18,763 bases of DNA from a bacterium (GTDB lineage: Bacteria > Cyanobacteriota > Vampirovibrionia > Obscuribacterales > Obscuribacteraceae): the NCBI GenBank assembly GCA_030431355.1, contig JAUIJG010000043.1, positions 1 through 18,763 on the forward strand. The letters are read 5' to 3'. Below the pieces are notes generated by a model. It searched no databases and had not been told where the DNA came from. It saw only the letters and a program-made list of their open reading frames with translations. How positions within the stretch are numbered: the first letter of the stretch is position 1; every line of letters begins with the position of its first letter. A program made the position numbers and the translations under genes. Shown one piece after another: positions 7,830 through 15,850 of the stretch.

Positions 7830-8546
7830 CTACTCAATCAGACCGGTCTTTTCTGCCATATTTTCGGCACCGGTGGAAGTACCACCAGGGTTGCGGGCCA
7901 GAAGGTCTGTGTAAGCTCTGGTCAGAGTAAGTTTGTTGAAAAACTCAGCGGGGACAACCCCGATAAACAGGAGCATCTGACCAAGCCCTGCCACCACCAT
8001 CATAATCAAAGAGAGAAAGAAGAGTTCCCACTTGGAACCATTGGTGATTCGAGCGCTCTCTTTCAGCGCTTCTATAGGTCCTTTGTTCTGATCAATGATG
8101 AAAAACGGATAGAACTGAAAGGTAATCATCAGGATGATACCGGGCACGACAAAGAAGATAAAACCCCAGAAGAGCATGATGCCGTAGCATATCGATGCTC
8201 CTAGAAAAGCCCAGAATTTGCCGGCAGGCTCCCAGAGGGTGTTACTGTTATAGGGCAGACCATGGACAATATTGAGCTGGATTTTGTAGAGCCCCATCTG
8301 CATCAATAGTCCAAGAACACCGGAAGCTACTCCCAGAAGAGCCACCAGGGCGGCAGTAAAAGCGTTGTTCTCCGTTAGCCACTTTAGAGCAAAATTGGCA
8401 AGCTGAGGGAGAGTAACCACCAGCACCGCCAGCGCCGCCATACCCAGTAACTTCCAGAAAGAAGACTTGAGGTCTTCGAAGGCTTTGGACATTACATCGT
8501 CCAGGGTAAATCGATCTTCGAAGGTGGTCAGCTCATTTGAATCCAT
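7830..8546 (-). CDS. Multi-pass membrane protein, DUF975/YciC-like type
   Basis: This 238-residue integral membrane protein has about five hydrophobic segments (near 31-51, 62-88, 112-132, 133-152 and 173-200). FFVVPGIILMITFQFYPFFI (131-150) followed by IDQNKGPIEALKESARITNG is the arrangement seen in a broad class of bacterial membrane proteins (DUF975, YciC and GDPD membrane-domain types), with a short conserved helix after the fourth segment. The C-terminal end has the usual TRAYTDLL before a disordered tail. The biochemical role of this class is not settled. The start is good, with AAGGAGAGAG seven bases or so before the ATG. It lies 59 bases behind the GGDEF-EAL gene and is probably co-transcribed with it. 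Confidence 0.82.
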   Translation of the reverse strand: MDSNELTTFEDRFTLDDVMSKAFEDLKSSFWKLLGMAALAVLVVTLPQLANFALKWLTENNAFTAALVALLGVASGVLGLLMQMGLYKIQLNIVHGLPYNSNTLWEPAGKFWAFLGASICYGIMLFWGFIFFVVPGIILMITFQFYPFFIIDQNKGPIEALKESARITNGSKWELFFLSLIMMVVAGLGQMLLFIGVVPAEFFNKLTLTRAYTDLLARNPGGTSTGAENMAEKTGLIE

Positions 8547-8605
8547 AAACTCTCTCCTTCGTCCTGGCTAGAACTTAATCTCGGGTTCGGTTGCCTCGTC
8601 AAAGA

Positions 8606-10597
8606 CTATGGCTGAAACAGTGTTCTTTGACCATCAGGATCCGTAGGCAAAACCTCCAGCAGGTCGCCCCAGAGGAAGCCCTGACCGAAGTGTACACCGA
8701 GTTCCTGCAATACTGGGACATCATCTTTGCGCTCAATGCCCTCTGCCACCACTTCTGCGCCTAGAGACTTGGCCACATTGGTGAGACGCTTGAGCAGACG
8801 AACTTTACCAACATCATCGGATACTCCGGTGACATACTTGCGATCCACTTTCACCACATCCGGTTCCAGAAGAATAAGGCTCTCCAGGGAGCTTCTACCA
8901 AATCCGATATCATCGATAGCCACCATTATTCCGGCTTCTCTAATAGCGTTTATCGAATCACGCATATGTTTGGGTTCGATGATGAAGTGCTGCTCGCTAA
9001 GCTCGATACAGTAAGTATGACCACCGCTGGTAATGGGAAATAAGTCGATGAACTCTTCTATGGAAGTATCTACTATGGTGGAGGGAAAGACATTCATATG
9101 AACACGCATGCCTTCCGCTATGGTGTGGGATCGTTCGATGCAAAGCTTGAGACATTGGAGATCCACCGGTGTCAAAAGATTGTTTTCAATACAGAGCTTG
9201 AAAAACTCATCGGGACTTTCGAAGGCACCTTCAAGTCCCCGGGTGAAGATCTCAAAGCCCGCCACCTCTTCGTTGGATAGATCCAGAATAGGTTGAAAAA
9301 CAACCCGGTAACTATCGGCATCGGTTAGCTTGTCCACCAGACTGATTTTCTCAGGACTGAGGTCCCGGCTGCGCGTCTCTCTAGCCAGGGAGACTTTGTC
9401 TTTACCAGCATCTTTGGAACGCTTCATCGCTTCTCTGGAATTGGCGATAACCTGCTCCACCTCAGACACGGATGCCGGCAACGTTGCCACCCCGACACTC
9501 ACAGTGAGCTTCTTGAGGTTCTTAGCGTTGTGTAGAGAGGCTTCCGAAGCTGCCATTCTTATTCTCTCCGCCACCCGCATACCGTAGGCTAACTGGGTGT
9601 CAGGCAGGAGGACCAGGAACTCATCGCCACCCACCCGAGCCACATGATCGGATGGTCTCAGGGTGCCGGTTATTCTCTTTGCCACGTCTTTCAAAACCAG
9701 ATCGCCGGTAGAATGGCCAAGCTCTTCGTTGACGTTGCGGAAATTGTCGCAATTCACCAGGATAGAGATCAGGTGCCCGCCTGCTCTCACCATGCGGTTC
9801 TCTTCCACGGATAGAATTTTTTCCAGACCGCGCGTATTTAGCACTTCGGTAAGTCGGTCCAGATTGGTAAGTCGTTCCAGTTGTTCCCTTGTGGTTTCAA
9901 GCTCATCTATAAGCAGTTTGTACTCTTCGCTGCTTCTCGACGGTAGCGGAGAATCATCTTTCTCTTCCTTGCGCCCGGTGGAAGCGGATCCACTGAAAGC
10001 GACAAGCCCGGACACTCCGAATATAACAAGAAGGGCAAGCCAGGGATAAGGTCCCGAGCGCACCAGACCGTTATAAATGAGAAGCTGCTCCCTCAAAAGA
10101 TTGTATTCAGACCGCTGCATCAGGGCAACGTCTTTTGATATGTCCTCTAACTCATTGAGCTGCTGGGTGCTGGAGAGAATCTCAAGCGCTTTCTCCTGGG
10201 TCTGGGTAGGTCTTAAATCCGCCTCGGCCTTGAGTTCGTCGATGGCTCCCCGGAATCCATTCTGCAACCGTCTCAACTTATCCAGGTTTCTGGTCTCGTT
10301 GATGTTGAGGCTTCTGAGCAAGCTAAGCTGGTTATTGACCTTACCGACAGAGCGATCAAACTTCTCGTGAAACGTCTCTTCTCCGGTAACTATGTATGCT
10401 TTGTAGAAGTATTCGGTGTCCACCACGGACTGGTGCATGATCTCCAGTTCGCTAAAATTGCGCGATCTCTGCTCCAGCCATACCCGCACATCCTTGCCCA
10501 GGGGCGATAGCTGAGGCATCCAGAGATAAACCGCCCCAGCAAAAACAAAGGCGCATGTCAGCGCTACGATGGGTCGGAATTTTACCTGCAAGATCAT
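8606..10597 (-). CDS. CHASE3-GGDEF-EAL cyclic-di-GMP signalling protein
   Basis: This 663-residue inner-membrane protein senses through its periplasmic part and makes and/or degrades c-di-GMP inside the cell. Transmembrane segments lie near 9-27 and 184-203. Between them, about 45-175 is a CHASE3-like helical sensor (QSVVDTEYFYKAYIVTGEE). A coiled-coil linker (223-245) leads to the GGDEF domain. GGDEF is intact at 323-327 and the inhibitory-site RxxD (RPSD) sits at 314-317, so cyclase activity with product feedback is plausible. The EAL domain (about 428-645) reads EIF in place of EAL at 449-451. It keeps the expected key residues: E449, N502, E532, D562-D563 (IDDIGFGRSS), K583, E619 (VVAEGIE) and Q639 (GQGFLWG). 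Phosphodiesterase activity is therefore possible but uncertain. No clear ribosome binding site precedes the ATG. The membrane protein gene follows closely. Confidence 0.93.
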   Translation of the reverse strand: MILQVKFRPIVALTCAFVFAGAVYLWMPQLSPLGKDVRVWLEQRSRNFSELEIMHQSVVDTEYFYKAYIVTGEETFHEKFDRSVGKVNNQLSLLRSLNINETRNLDKLRRLQNGFRGAIDELKAEADLRPTQTQEKALEILSSTQQLNELEDISKDVALMQRSEYNLLREQLLIYNGLVRSGPYPWLALLVIFGVSGLVAFSGSASTGRKEEKDDSPLPSRSSEEYKLLIDELETTREQLERLTNLDRLTEVLNTRGLEKILSVEENRMVRAGGHLISILVNCDNFRNVNEELGHSTGDLVLKDVAKRITGTLRPSDHVARVGGDEFLVLLPDTQLAYGMRVAERIRMAASEASLHNAKNLKKLTVSVGVATLPASVSEVEQVIANSREAMKRSKDAGKDKVSLARETRSRDLSPEKISLVDKLTDADSYRVVFQPILDLSNEEVAGFEIFTRGLEGAFESPDEFFKLCIENNLLTPVDLQCLKLCIERSHTIAEGMRVHMNVFPSTIVDTSIEEFIDLFPITSGGHTYCIELSEQHFIIEPKHMRDSINAIREAGIMVAIDDIGFGRSSLESLILLEPDVVKVDRKYVTGVSDDVGKVRLLKRLTNVAKSLGAEVVAEGIERKDDVPVLQELGVHFGQGFLWGDLLEVLPTDPDGQRTLFQP

Positions 10598-11012
10598 AAA
10601 AGGAACTTCTGAATAACGGGTCTCACGGGTCTGGCTTCTGTCAGCAGATATGGCTCCCGGAATTACCTTTCGAAAGAATCAATTCAATTCGCCCTTGTAG
10701 GCGGGAGAGATTCAACGGAATTTTTCTGCTTTGCTGCCGTATATAAATATAGTTATATATAAGTAATAAGTACACTACCGACATCTTTATCAAACCCTAC
10801 TCGGAGGCATGGCTCCACCCTGAGGGCATAGGAGATCGGGCCAGGCAAGCCCATGGGACCGAAACCGGAGTGAGTACGCTACGATATCCGGCTATTTAAA
10901 TATGGAAGATAATGCGCGGCAACGTACTGATAATAAATGCCCCCCGGAGACAGGGAGGACAACGAATCTCAAAAATTTTTCGATGCAGCTCTAATTTAGA
11001 TTAGAAACTGCC
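10598..11012. other. 415-base intergenic region between kinase and GGDEF-EAL genes
   Basis: No coding frame is supported here. The part near 10735-10770 is very AT-rich (TATATAAATATAGTTATATATAAG) and could hold promoter elements in either direction. The middle, about 10795-10895, turns sharply GC-rich and can fold into several hairpins, described separately as a possible RNA. Near the GGDEF-EAL start there is a perfect CTTTCGAAAG palindrome (10667-10676) and a small CGCC/GGCG stem around 10690-10703. Near the kinase stop, TCTAAT (10990-10995) and ATTAGA (11000-11005) form a six-pair stem; with the AAAAATTTTT at 10971-10980 this might end kinase transcription, but it is not a standard terminator. 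Confidence 0.5.
10769..10928. ncRNA. Possible structured RNA (strand and identity unknown)
   Basis: A 160-base stretch shows nested complementarity from its ends inward. AGTAC (10769-10773) pairs with GTACT (10924-10928), CCG (10778-10780) with CGG (10917-10919), ATCTT (10783-10787) with AAGAT (10906-10910), and TACTC (10798-10802) with GAGTA (10872-10876). Inside, GGAG/CTCC (10803-10816) and a GGGC/GCCC stem (10838-10852) make further hairpins, and CCGGA (10865-10869) can alternatively pair with TCCGG (10887-10891). The AT-rich block just left of it could be a plus-strand promoter. I checked it by eye against tRNA, SRP, RNase P, tmRNA, c-di-GMP, TPP, cobalamin and other common riboswitch motifs and saw no match. 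Short stems occur by chance, so this is a candidate only. Confidence 0.33.
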
Positions 11013-12536
11013 CTATTGAATTAGTATGCGTACAACCAGAGCCAGTATCAATACTGCGCACAGTATCACAGCTGCTCTTATAGGAAAGCTCTGCTTTTGA
11101 AAGAGTTCCAGAAGGAGATCAAATTGCTCGCGACCAGGCAACTCCGTAAAGTCGAGGACAGCAGGTTGACTGCTCTTAGAAGGCTGGTCATCAGGCAATG
11201 TTTCCCTGTCAAAATACTTTTCTGACTCCTGAAATACCTCTCTCTTTTCTGAACTAAAGGTATTTCTTTGCCTGTTCTCAAATCCGGGTTTGTCTTTTAT
11301 CCGGCTTTGCCCCTGGGCCTGGGTCTGATTGAGCTTAAACTCGGCGACTGTTTTCTCCTGGTCAATACTCTTTACCGGAGTCCTTCTATTGCTCTCCACG
11401 TCTCTAGCCACCGGACGGGCAACCGGTCTCAGCTTCTCGGGCGGCAAGGAAAGCAGTTCCTGTTTAATCTCCAGCAACTCTTTATGCACCCAGGCGGCCG
11501 ACTTGAGCCTTCTGCCACAGTCACGCTCAACCATTCTGGAGACAAGCAGATCCAAACGGGGCGGAATATAACGGCTCACTACAGTCGATACCGGCTCGGC
11601 ATCTTGATTCAACCGTTTCATAAAGGTCTCGGCGGCGGAGTTCCCCATAAGCGGCGGATCTCCGGTGAGCAATTGATAGAGGATACAACCTAGAGAGTAG
11701 ATATCGGTTCGGGCATCGACAGCGCTGGCTGAAGCCTGCTCCGGGCTCATGTAAGCCGGGCTACCGAGTATCGCACCGGTGGCAGAGAGACTGATACCGT
11801 CATCCCTGAATAAAAGTTTGGCGAGACCAAAATCCAACAATTTAACCCGGGCACCAGGTTCGGCATCATCCAGGATCATGATATTACTGGGTTTGAGATC
11901 CCGGTGCAGAACGCCAGTTGCATGGGCGTGGGCTAGAGCCCTGGCCACAGGAATGATCAAATCTGCCACTTCATCCAGGGGCAGCCGCCCCCGGGAGTTG
12001 ATCACCCGGTCAAGAGTAGTACCTTCCAGATAGTCCATCACCATGTAAGGCTGGCATTCTTTCCAGATGCCGAAATCAAAAACGTTGATCACATTAGGAT
12101 GGGTTATTTTTGAGGCGGTCTTAGCCTCCCTCTGAAAACGGAGGAAAGTCACCCTATCTTCGGTGACTTGATTGAGGACTTTGATAGCAACCATGGTATC
12201 AAGGGCCACATGGCGGGCTTTGTATATAGTACCGATGGCACCCTGGCCTATCTCTTCCAGCAGTTCGTACTTATCTGCAAATAGCCGACTGTCGGAAAGA
12301 AATAGATCAACGTTATCGTTGGGACAGACCCTGACGGAAAATGGCAGTTCAAGCCCGCACTGTGGACAGCTACGTCTGGCTTCTGCCTCTTCATCTTGGG
12401 AGAGATATGAAGCGCCGGCATCTTCAAAACGGCTCTTATCCCCGCGCCGACCAGGGTCCTGGACCTGGCCAGAACCGGAGTTAACCGCCGGGTTCTCGGT
12501 GGAGATTTTATTGCTTGAAGTGTTGCCTTCGTCCAC
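11013..12536 (-). CDS. Membrane-anchored Ser/Thr protein kinase with N-terminal zinc-ribbon motif
   Basis: This 507-residue Hanks-type kinase phosphorylates unknown protein targets on the cytoplasmic face. A disordered N-terminus leads to a short zinc-ribbon-like motif, CPQCGLELPFSVRVCPND (57-74), with three cysteines and Asp where a fourth could be. The kinase domain (about 90-355) has the glycine loop IGQGAIGTIYKA (96-107), the ATP lysine K119 in VAIKV, the catalytic HRDLKPSN (211-218, D213), DFGLA (235-239) and GSPAYMSPEQA (258-268). All key residues are present, so it should be active. A charged, disordered linker (about 365-465) follows, and one transmembrane helix at about 486-506 ends the protein. 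There is no sensor domain beyond the membrane. The start is GTG at 12536, with an in-frame stop a few codons upstream and only a weak ribosome binding site. No other methionine precedes the kinase domain. Confidence 0.93.
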   Translation of the reverse strand: MDEGNTSSNKISTENPAVNSGSGQVQDPGRRGDKSRFEDAGASYLSQDEEAEARRSCPQCGLELPFSVRVCPNDNVDLFLSDSRLFADKYELLEEIGQGAIGTIYKARHVALDTMVAIKVLNQVTEDRVTFLRFQREAKTASKITHPNVINVFDFGIWKECQPYMVMDYLEGTTLDRVINSRGRLPLDEVADLIIPVARALAHAHATGVLHRDLKPSNIMILDDAEPGARVKLLDFGLAKLLFRDDGISLSATGAILGSPAYMSPEQASASAVDARTDIYSLGCILYQLLTGDPPLMGNSAAETFMKRLNQDAEPVSTVVSRYIPPRLDLLVSRMVERDCGRRLKSAAWVHKELLEIKQELLSLPPEKLRPVARPVARDVESNRRTPVKSIDQEKTVAEFKLNQTQAQGQSRIKDKPGFENRQRNTFSSEKREVFQESEKYFDRETLPDDQPSKSSQPAVLDFTELPGREQFDLLLELFQKQSFPIRAAVILCAVLILALVVRILIQ

Positions 12537-12621
12537 AGCCTGGTCTTTCTAGAGAATAAAACCTTAAAGGCTTATCACAAGAAGAATAATACCACAGGCG
12601 ATGCGGTTATCAGACACAACC

Positions 12622-12658
12622 CAACAAAAGAGCCGACCGCTAGTGTGCGATCGGCTCT
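12622..12658 (-). terminator. Intrinsic terminator of the glutamine synthetase gene
   Basis: On the minus strand AGAGCCGA and TCGGCTCT pair over eight bases (12629-12636 with 12651-12658). The stem extends past one mismatch by a CGC/GCG step and has a six-base loop. TTTTGTT follows directly. It sits about 60 bases after the glutamine synthetase stop and before the kinase start, so it separates the two transcription units. Confidence 0.82.
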
Positions 12659-12719
12659 CTCAATCTCTTTAGAAAGCGCTTTCGGCGCCTCCTGACGTTG
12701 CCCGGGCTTCTACTTCTAT

Positions 12720-14987
12720 TTAGTAGATGTAGAGCATTTCCCGGAACTTAGGCAGAGGCCAGATAGAGTCATCTACCAGAAGCTCCAGTTCATCGGCAAC
12801 CTCTCTAACCTGGGCCATGGCGGGCACAACCTCATCCTGGTAGAACTTAGCCAGGAGGTATTGATCGGTGTCTTCGGAGTTGAATCCGTTGGTATCTTCG
12901 GAAGCTTCCAGGCGCTTAACAGCTTCTCTCAGTTCACTGATCTTCTCGGTCAGATAGTGAAGAAGCTCCTCTTGCTCAGTAAGAGTGACTCCGGTCAGAG
13001 CCGCTCTGGTTTGAACAATGGTGCCTGCCAGTCGATTTTGATACTCGACACAAGCCGGGAAGATAATTGTGTTGGCGATGTTTTTGCAAAGCTGACGCTC
13101 GATATTTACCGTCTTACAGAAGCTTGCCACTTCCACGTTATAACGACCGACCAGCTCATCCTCGCGCAGCACTTTGAACTTCTTGAAGAGATCTTTGGTA
13201 TCGTCTCTGAGAAGTATGGGGAGACACTCCACTGTATTCTTCAGGTTGCCCAGACCGCGTTTCTCAGCTTCCTGGCGCCATTCTTCCGAGTAGTTGTCAC
13301 CGTGGAAAAGAACTTTCTGATTCTCTTCCAGGGTTTTGCGAACCACGGTTTCGATGGCTTGTTCCAGGTCTTTACCGCCTTTGGATTTCTCTTCGATTTG
13401 ATCGGAGATATAACGCATCGAGTCAGCCACGATGGTATTGAGCACGGTATTCGGGAAAGCGATCGATTCGGATGAACCGAGCGCTCTGAACTCGAACTTA
13501 TTGCCGGTGAAAGCAAAAGGAGAAGTTCTGTTTCTATCGCTGTCGTCCCGGGGTAGATCAGGCAGCACCGTCACACCGGACTGCACCTCGCCCTGGGAGC
13601 CAGGACCGATGAGAACTTTCTTTCCTTCTACAAGGGCGTTGACGATCTCATTCAAGGTCTCACCCAGATAGATACTGATGATGGCAGGCGGCGCCTCATT
13701 GGCACCAAGTCTGGCATCATTACCCGCGCTGGTGATGCTTGTGCGGAGCAGGTCAGAGTATTTGTTCACTGCTCGGATGACAGCGGTCAGGAGTACCAGG
13801 AACTGGGTGTTGGAATGGGGAGTCAGACCCGGGTCTAGTAGGTTGTTACCCTGATCGTCGGATATCGACCAGTTGTTGTGCTTACCACTACCGTTAACAC
13901 CACTGAATGGCTTTTCATGGAAGAGACATCTCAGTCCGTGCTTCTTGGCGGTCTTGCGGAAGACTTCCATCAGTAGTAGGTTGTGGTCACAGGCGATGTT
14001 AGCCAGTTCAAATACGGGAGCAACCTCGAACTGAGCCGGAGCAACTTCGTTGTGTCTGGTCTTAACCGGCACGCCCAGCTTATAGAGTTCGCCTTCCGCG
14101 TCCATCATGAACGCCAGCACTCTCTCTTTGATAGAACCCCAGTAGTGGTCTTCCATCTCCTGACCTTTGGGGGGCTTGGCGCCGAAGAGCGCTTTGCCGC
14201 AGTTGATCAGGTCAGGTCTAGCCAGGTAGAAAGCTTCGTCCACCAGGAAGTATTCTTGCTCGGGACCGACTGTGCTATTCACCCGTTTAACATTTTTGTT
14301 TCCGAGGAGCTTGAGCAGTCTCACCGCTTCTCTATCCAGGCTCTCCAGGGAACGCAACAAAGGTGTCTTCTTGTCGAGGGCTTGTCCACCATAGGAACAG
14401 AAAACCGTGGGGATACAGAGAGTCTTACCGTTGGTGCTCTCTTGCAGAAATGCCGGGCTTGTCGGGTCCCAACCGGTGTATCCTCTGGCTTCGAAGGTGG
14501 AGCGCATGCCGCCGGAAGGCAGACTGGATGCGTCGGGCTCACCCTGAATCAGGAGCTTGCCGGAGAATTCTAAAATGGTCTCACCTTCATTGATGCTGGA
14601 AGCGAGGAAAGAGTCATGCTTCTCCGCTGTGTAGCCGGCCATGGGGTGGAACCAGTGGGTAAAGTGGGTGGCGCCTTTTGAGATCGCCCAGTCTTTCATG
14701 GCGTTTGCCACCACATCCGCCATCGACGGATCCAGGGGCTCACCGAAGTCGATGCAACGAATCAACGCTTTGAAAACGTTTTTAGGAAGGAACTTACGCA
14801 TTACGCTTCTATTGAAGACGTTGCTTCCAAAAATCTCCGATACCGGAGTCTCGCTAAAATCAACAGACCCCTTAACCGGAGAACGTCCTCTAATAATTTG
14901 CTTGGCTTCCGCCCTGGCATTGCTGCTCTGCATTCCCTTTCCTCTCGTGGTAGTCATCACACCATGGTCATTCAAATTGACGGTCAT
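12720..14987 (-). CDS. glnN: Type III glutamine synthetase (GSIII)
   Basis: This 755-residue cytoplasmic enzyme makes glutamine from glutamate, ammonia and ATP, the entry point of ammonium into metabolism. It is clearly the large GSIII type, about 700-750 residues rather than the roughly 470 of GSI. GSIII-type blocks are all present: SGGMRSTFEARGYTGWDP (158-175), GPEQEYF (241-247), RHNEVAPAQFEVAPVFE (311-327), NGSGKHNNWSI (365-375) with the glutamate/ATP-site residues, GNDARLGANEAPP (422-434), and DRNRTSPFAFTGNKFEFRA (484-502). I see no missing catalytic block. The ATG at 14987 has AAGGGGAAAG upstream. It appears monocistronic, with an intrinsic terminator behind it. GSIII is known from Cyanobacteria, Bacteroidetes and some other groups, where it is often induced by nitrogen limitation. 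I see no NtcA-like site in the leader. Confidence 0.97.
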   Translation of the reverse strand: MTVNLNDHGVMTTTRGKGMQSSNARAEAKQIIRGRSPVKGSVDFSETPVSEIFGSNVFNRSVMRKFLPKNVFKALIRCIDFGEPLDPSMADVVANAMKDWAISKGATHFTHWFHPMAGYTAEKHDSFLASSINEGETILEFSGKLLIQGEPDASSLPSGGMRSTFEARGYTGWDPTSPAFLQESTNGKTLCIPTVFCSYGGQALDKKTPLLRSLESLDREAVRLLKLLGNKNVKRVNSTVGPEQEYFLVDEAFYLARPDLINCGKALFGAKPPKGQEMEDHYWGSIKERVLAFMMDAEGELYKLGVPVKTRHNEVAPAQFEVAPVFELANIACDHNLLLMEVFRKTAKKHGLRCLFHEKPFSGVNGSGKHNNWSISDDQGNNLLDPGLTPHSNTQFLVLLTAVIRAVNKYSDLLRTSITSAGNDARLGANEAPPAIISIYLGETLNEIVNALVEGKKVLIGPGSQGEVQSGVTVLPDLPRDDSDRNRTSPFAFTGNKFEFRALGSSESIAFPNTVLNTIVADSMRYISDQIEEKSKGGKDLEQAIETVVRKTLEENQKVLFHGDNYSEEWRQEAEKRGLGNLKNTVECLPILLRDDTKDLFKKFKVLREDELVGRYNVEVASFCKTVNIERQLCKNIANTIIFPACVEYQNRLAGTIVQTRAALTGVTLTEQEELLHYLTEKISELREAVKRLEASEDTNGFNSEDTDQYLLAKFYQDEVVPAMAQVREVADELELLVDDSIWPLPKFREMLYIY

Positions 14988-15066
14988 AAGTCTTTCCCCT
15001 TTCTATAAAAACTAATTCTTTTGAAGCCCTGATTCAGCTGTTCTTGGAAGATCAACTTTTAAAATC

Positions 15067-15107
15067 AGAGCACCTGCCGCCTTTCGGCAGCTATATCTGT
15101 GGGCTCT
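15067..15107 (-). terminator. Stem-loop after the YjbQ gene, possible terminator
   Basis: CTGCCG (15074-15079) and CGGCAG (15085-15090) form a perfect six-pair stem with a five-base loop. An outer AGAGC/GCTCT pair (15067-15071, 15103-15107) may extend it past an asymmetric interior loop. Read on the minus strand it lies about 50 bases after the YjbQ stop, and a short TTTT follows about eight bases on. It also lies in the leader of the glutamine synthetase gene, so an attenuator role is an alternative. Confidence 0.4.
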
Positions 15108-15138
15108 CAATCCGGTCTCCCGGAAGACGCGCATGGTG

Positions 15139-15678
15139 CTACATGCCCATCGCTTTTAAAATAAGACGCTTCTTGCGCTGTCCATCGAACTCCGCATAGA
15201 AAATCTGTTCCCAGGGACCGAGATCAAGCCTGCCTTCCGTCACCGGAACGATAACCTGATGATTGATGAGAATACGCTTGAGATGCGCGTCCCCATTGTC
15301 CTCCCCGGTATTATGATGGTGGTAGTCCGGATTCTCCGGAGCCAAATCTTCCAACCACTTATCGATATCTTTGATCAAACCACTTTCCAGATCATTGATA
15401 TAGACGCCGGCTGTGATATGCATGGCGGATACTAGGATGAAACCTTCTTTGATACCACTTTCTTGAAGGAACTTTCGCACATCTTCGGTAATGCAGATGT
15501 ACTCCCGTCTCTTCTTGGTATCGAATACAAGGTACTTAGTATGAGCCTTCAGGACATCAGCTACTGGCACTTCGAATTCTCCTGAAATACGGATAACAGA
15601 TGGATGGACGAGATCGGGAATAACTGACGGAAAGTCCGTTAAGCCCAGATTCTCTGGCATTGCGTATATAAAGGGCAT
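15139..15678 (-). CDS. yjbQ: YjbQ-family protein (UPF0047, secondary thiamine-phosphate synthase-like)
   Basis: This 179-residue protein matches the YjbQ/UPF0047 family, small trimeric metal-binding proteins. E. coli YjbQ has weak thiamine-phosphate synthase activity, and the main physiological role is unsettled. The family signatures are clear: [13 protein letters not shown] (84-96) in place of the usual HTSAGL-INE, the histidine run YHHHNTGED (119-127), [13 protein letters not shown] (128-140), [19 protein letters not shown] (142-160) and EFDGQRKKR (163-171). H87, H120-122 and H132 are the likely metal or active-site histidines. Typical members are about 135-140 residues, so the first 30 or so (up to [10 protein letters not shown]) are extra and may be a true extension or a wrongly placed start. 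A second ATG at 15660 is possible. No clear ribosome binding site is seen at either. Confidence 0.9.
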   Translation of the reverse strand: MPFIYAMPENLGLTDFPSVIPDLVHPSVIRISGEFEVPVADVLKAHTKYLVFDTKKRREYICITEDVRKFLQESGIKEGFILVSAMHITAGVYINDLESGLIKDIDKWLEDLAPENPDYHHHNTGEDNGDAHLKRILINHQVIVPVTEGRLDLGPWEQIFYAEFDGQRKKRLILKAMGM

Positions 15679-15705
15679 AACCCATAGATGTACGAATGCT
15701 CGGAA

Positions 15706-15721
15706 TCCGGCACAGGCCGGA
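15706..15721. other. Short perfect stem-loop in the leader of the YjbQ gene
   Basis: TCCGGC (15706-15711) and GCCGGA (15716-15721) form a six-pair stem with a four-base loop, 28 bases before the YjbQ start on the minus strand. It could be a leader hairpin or an operator half-site pair. No T-run follows, so it is not a terminator. Confidence 0.3.
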
Positions 15722-15850
15722 ACTCGATCATAATAAACCTAATTTCCAAAAACTGTACCCCCGCCTCTCGACCGCCAGGGTCAGATCGACGGAAACCCAG
15801 CAATAACGGTGGTTTTCATTATTAAGAAGTCTAAGCAAATAAGAGCCAGC

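Noticed and set aside
10780..10905. A c-di-GMP riboswitch controlling the GGDEF-EAL gene
   Set aside because: The location is attractive, but I find neither the conserved GEMM core nor the type II motif on either strand.
12861..13475. A 204-residue plus-strand open frame
   Set aside because: It lies wholly antisense to the glutamine synthetase gene, whose reading frame is certain; no domain is recognisable.
13983..14573. A 196-residue plus-strand open frame
   Set aside because: It is antisense to the glutamine synthetase gene and has no credible start signal or family pattern.
15000..15070. A glutamine riboswitch or NtcA site before the glutamine synthetase gene
   Set aside because: No glnA-RNA core and no GTA-N8-TAC site is present in the leader.
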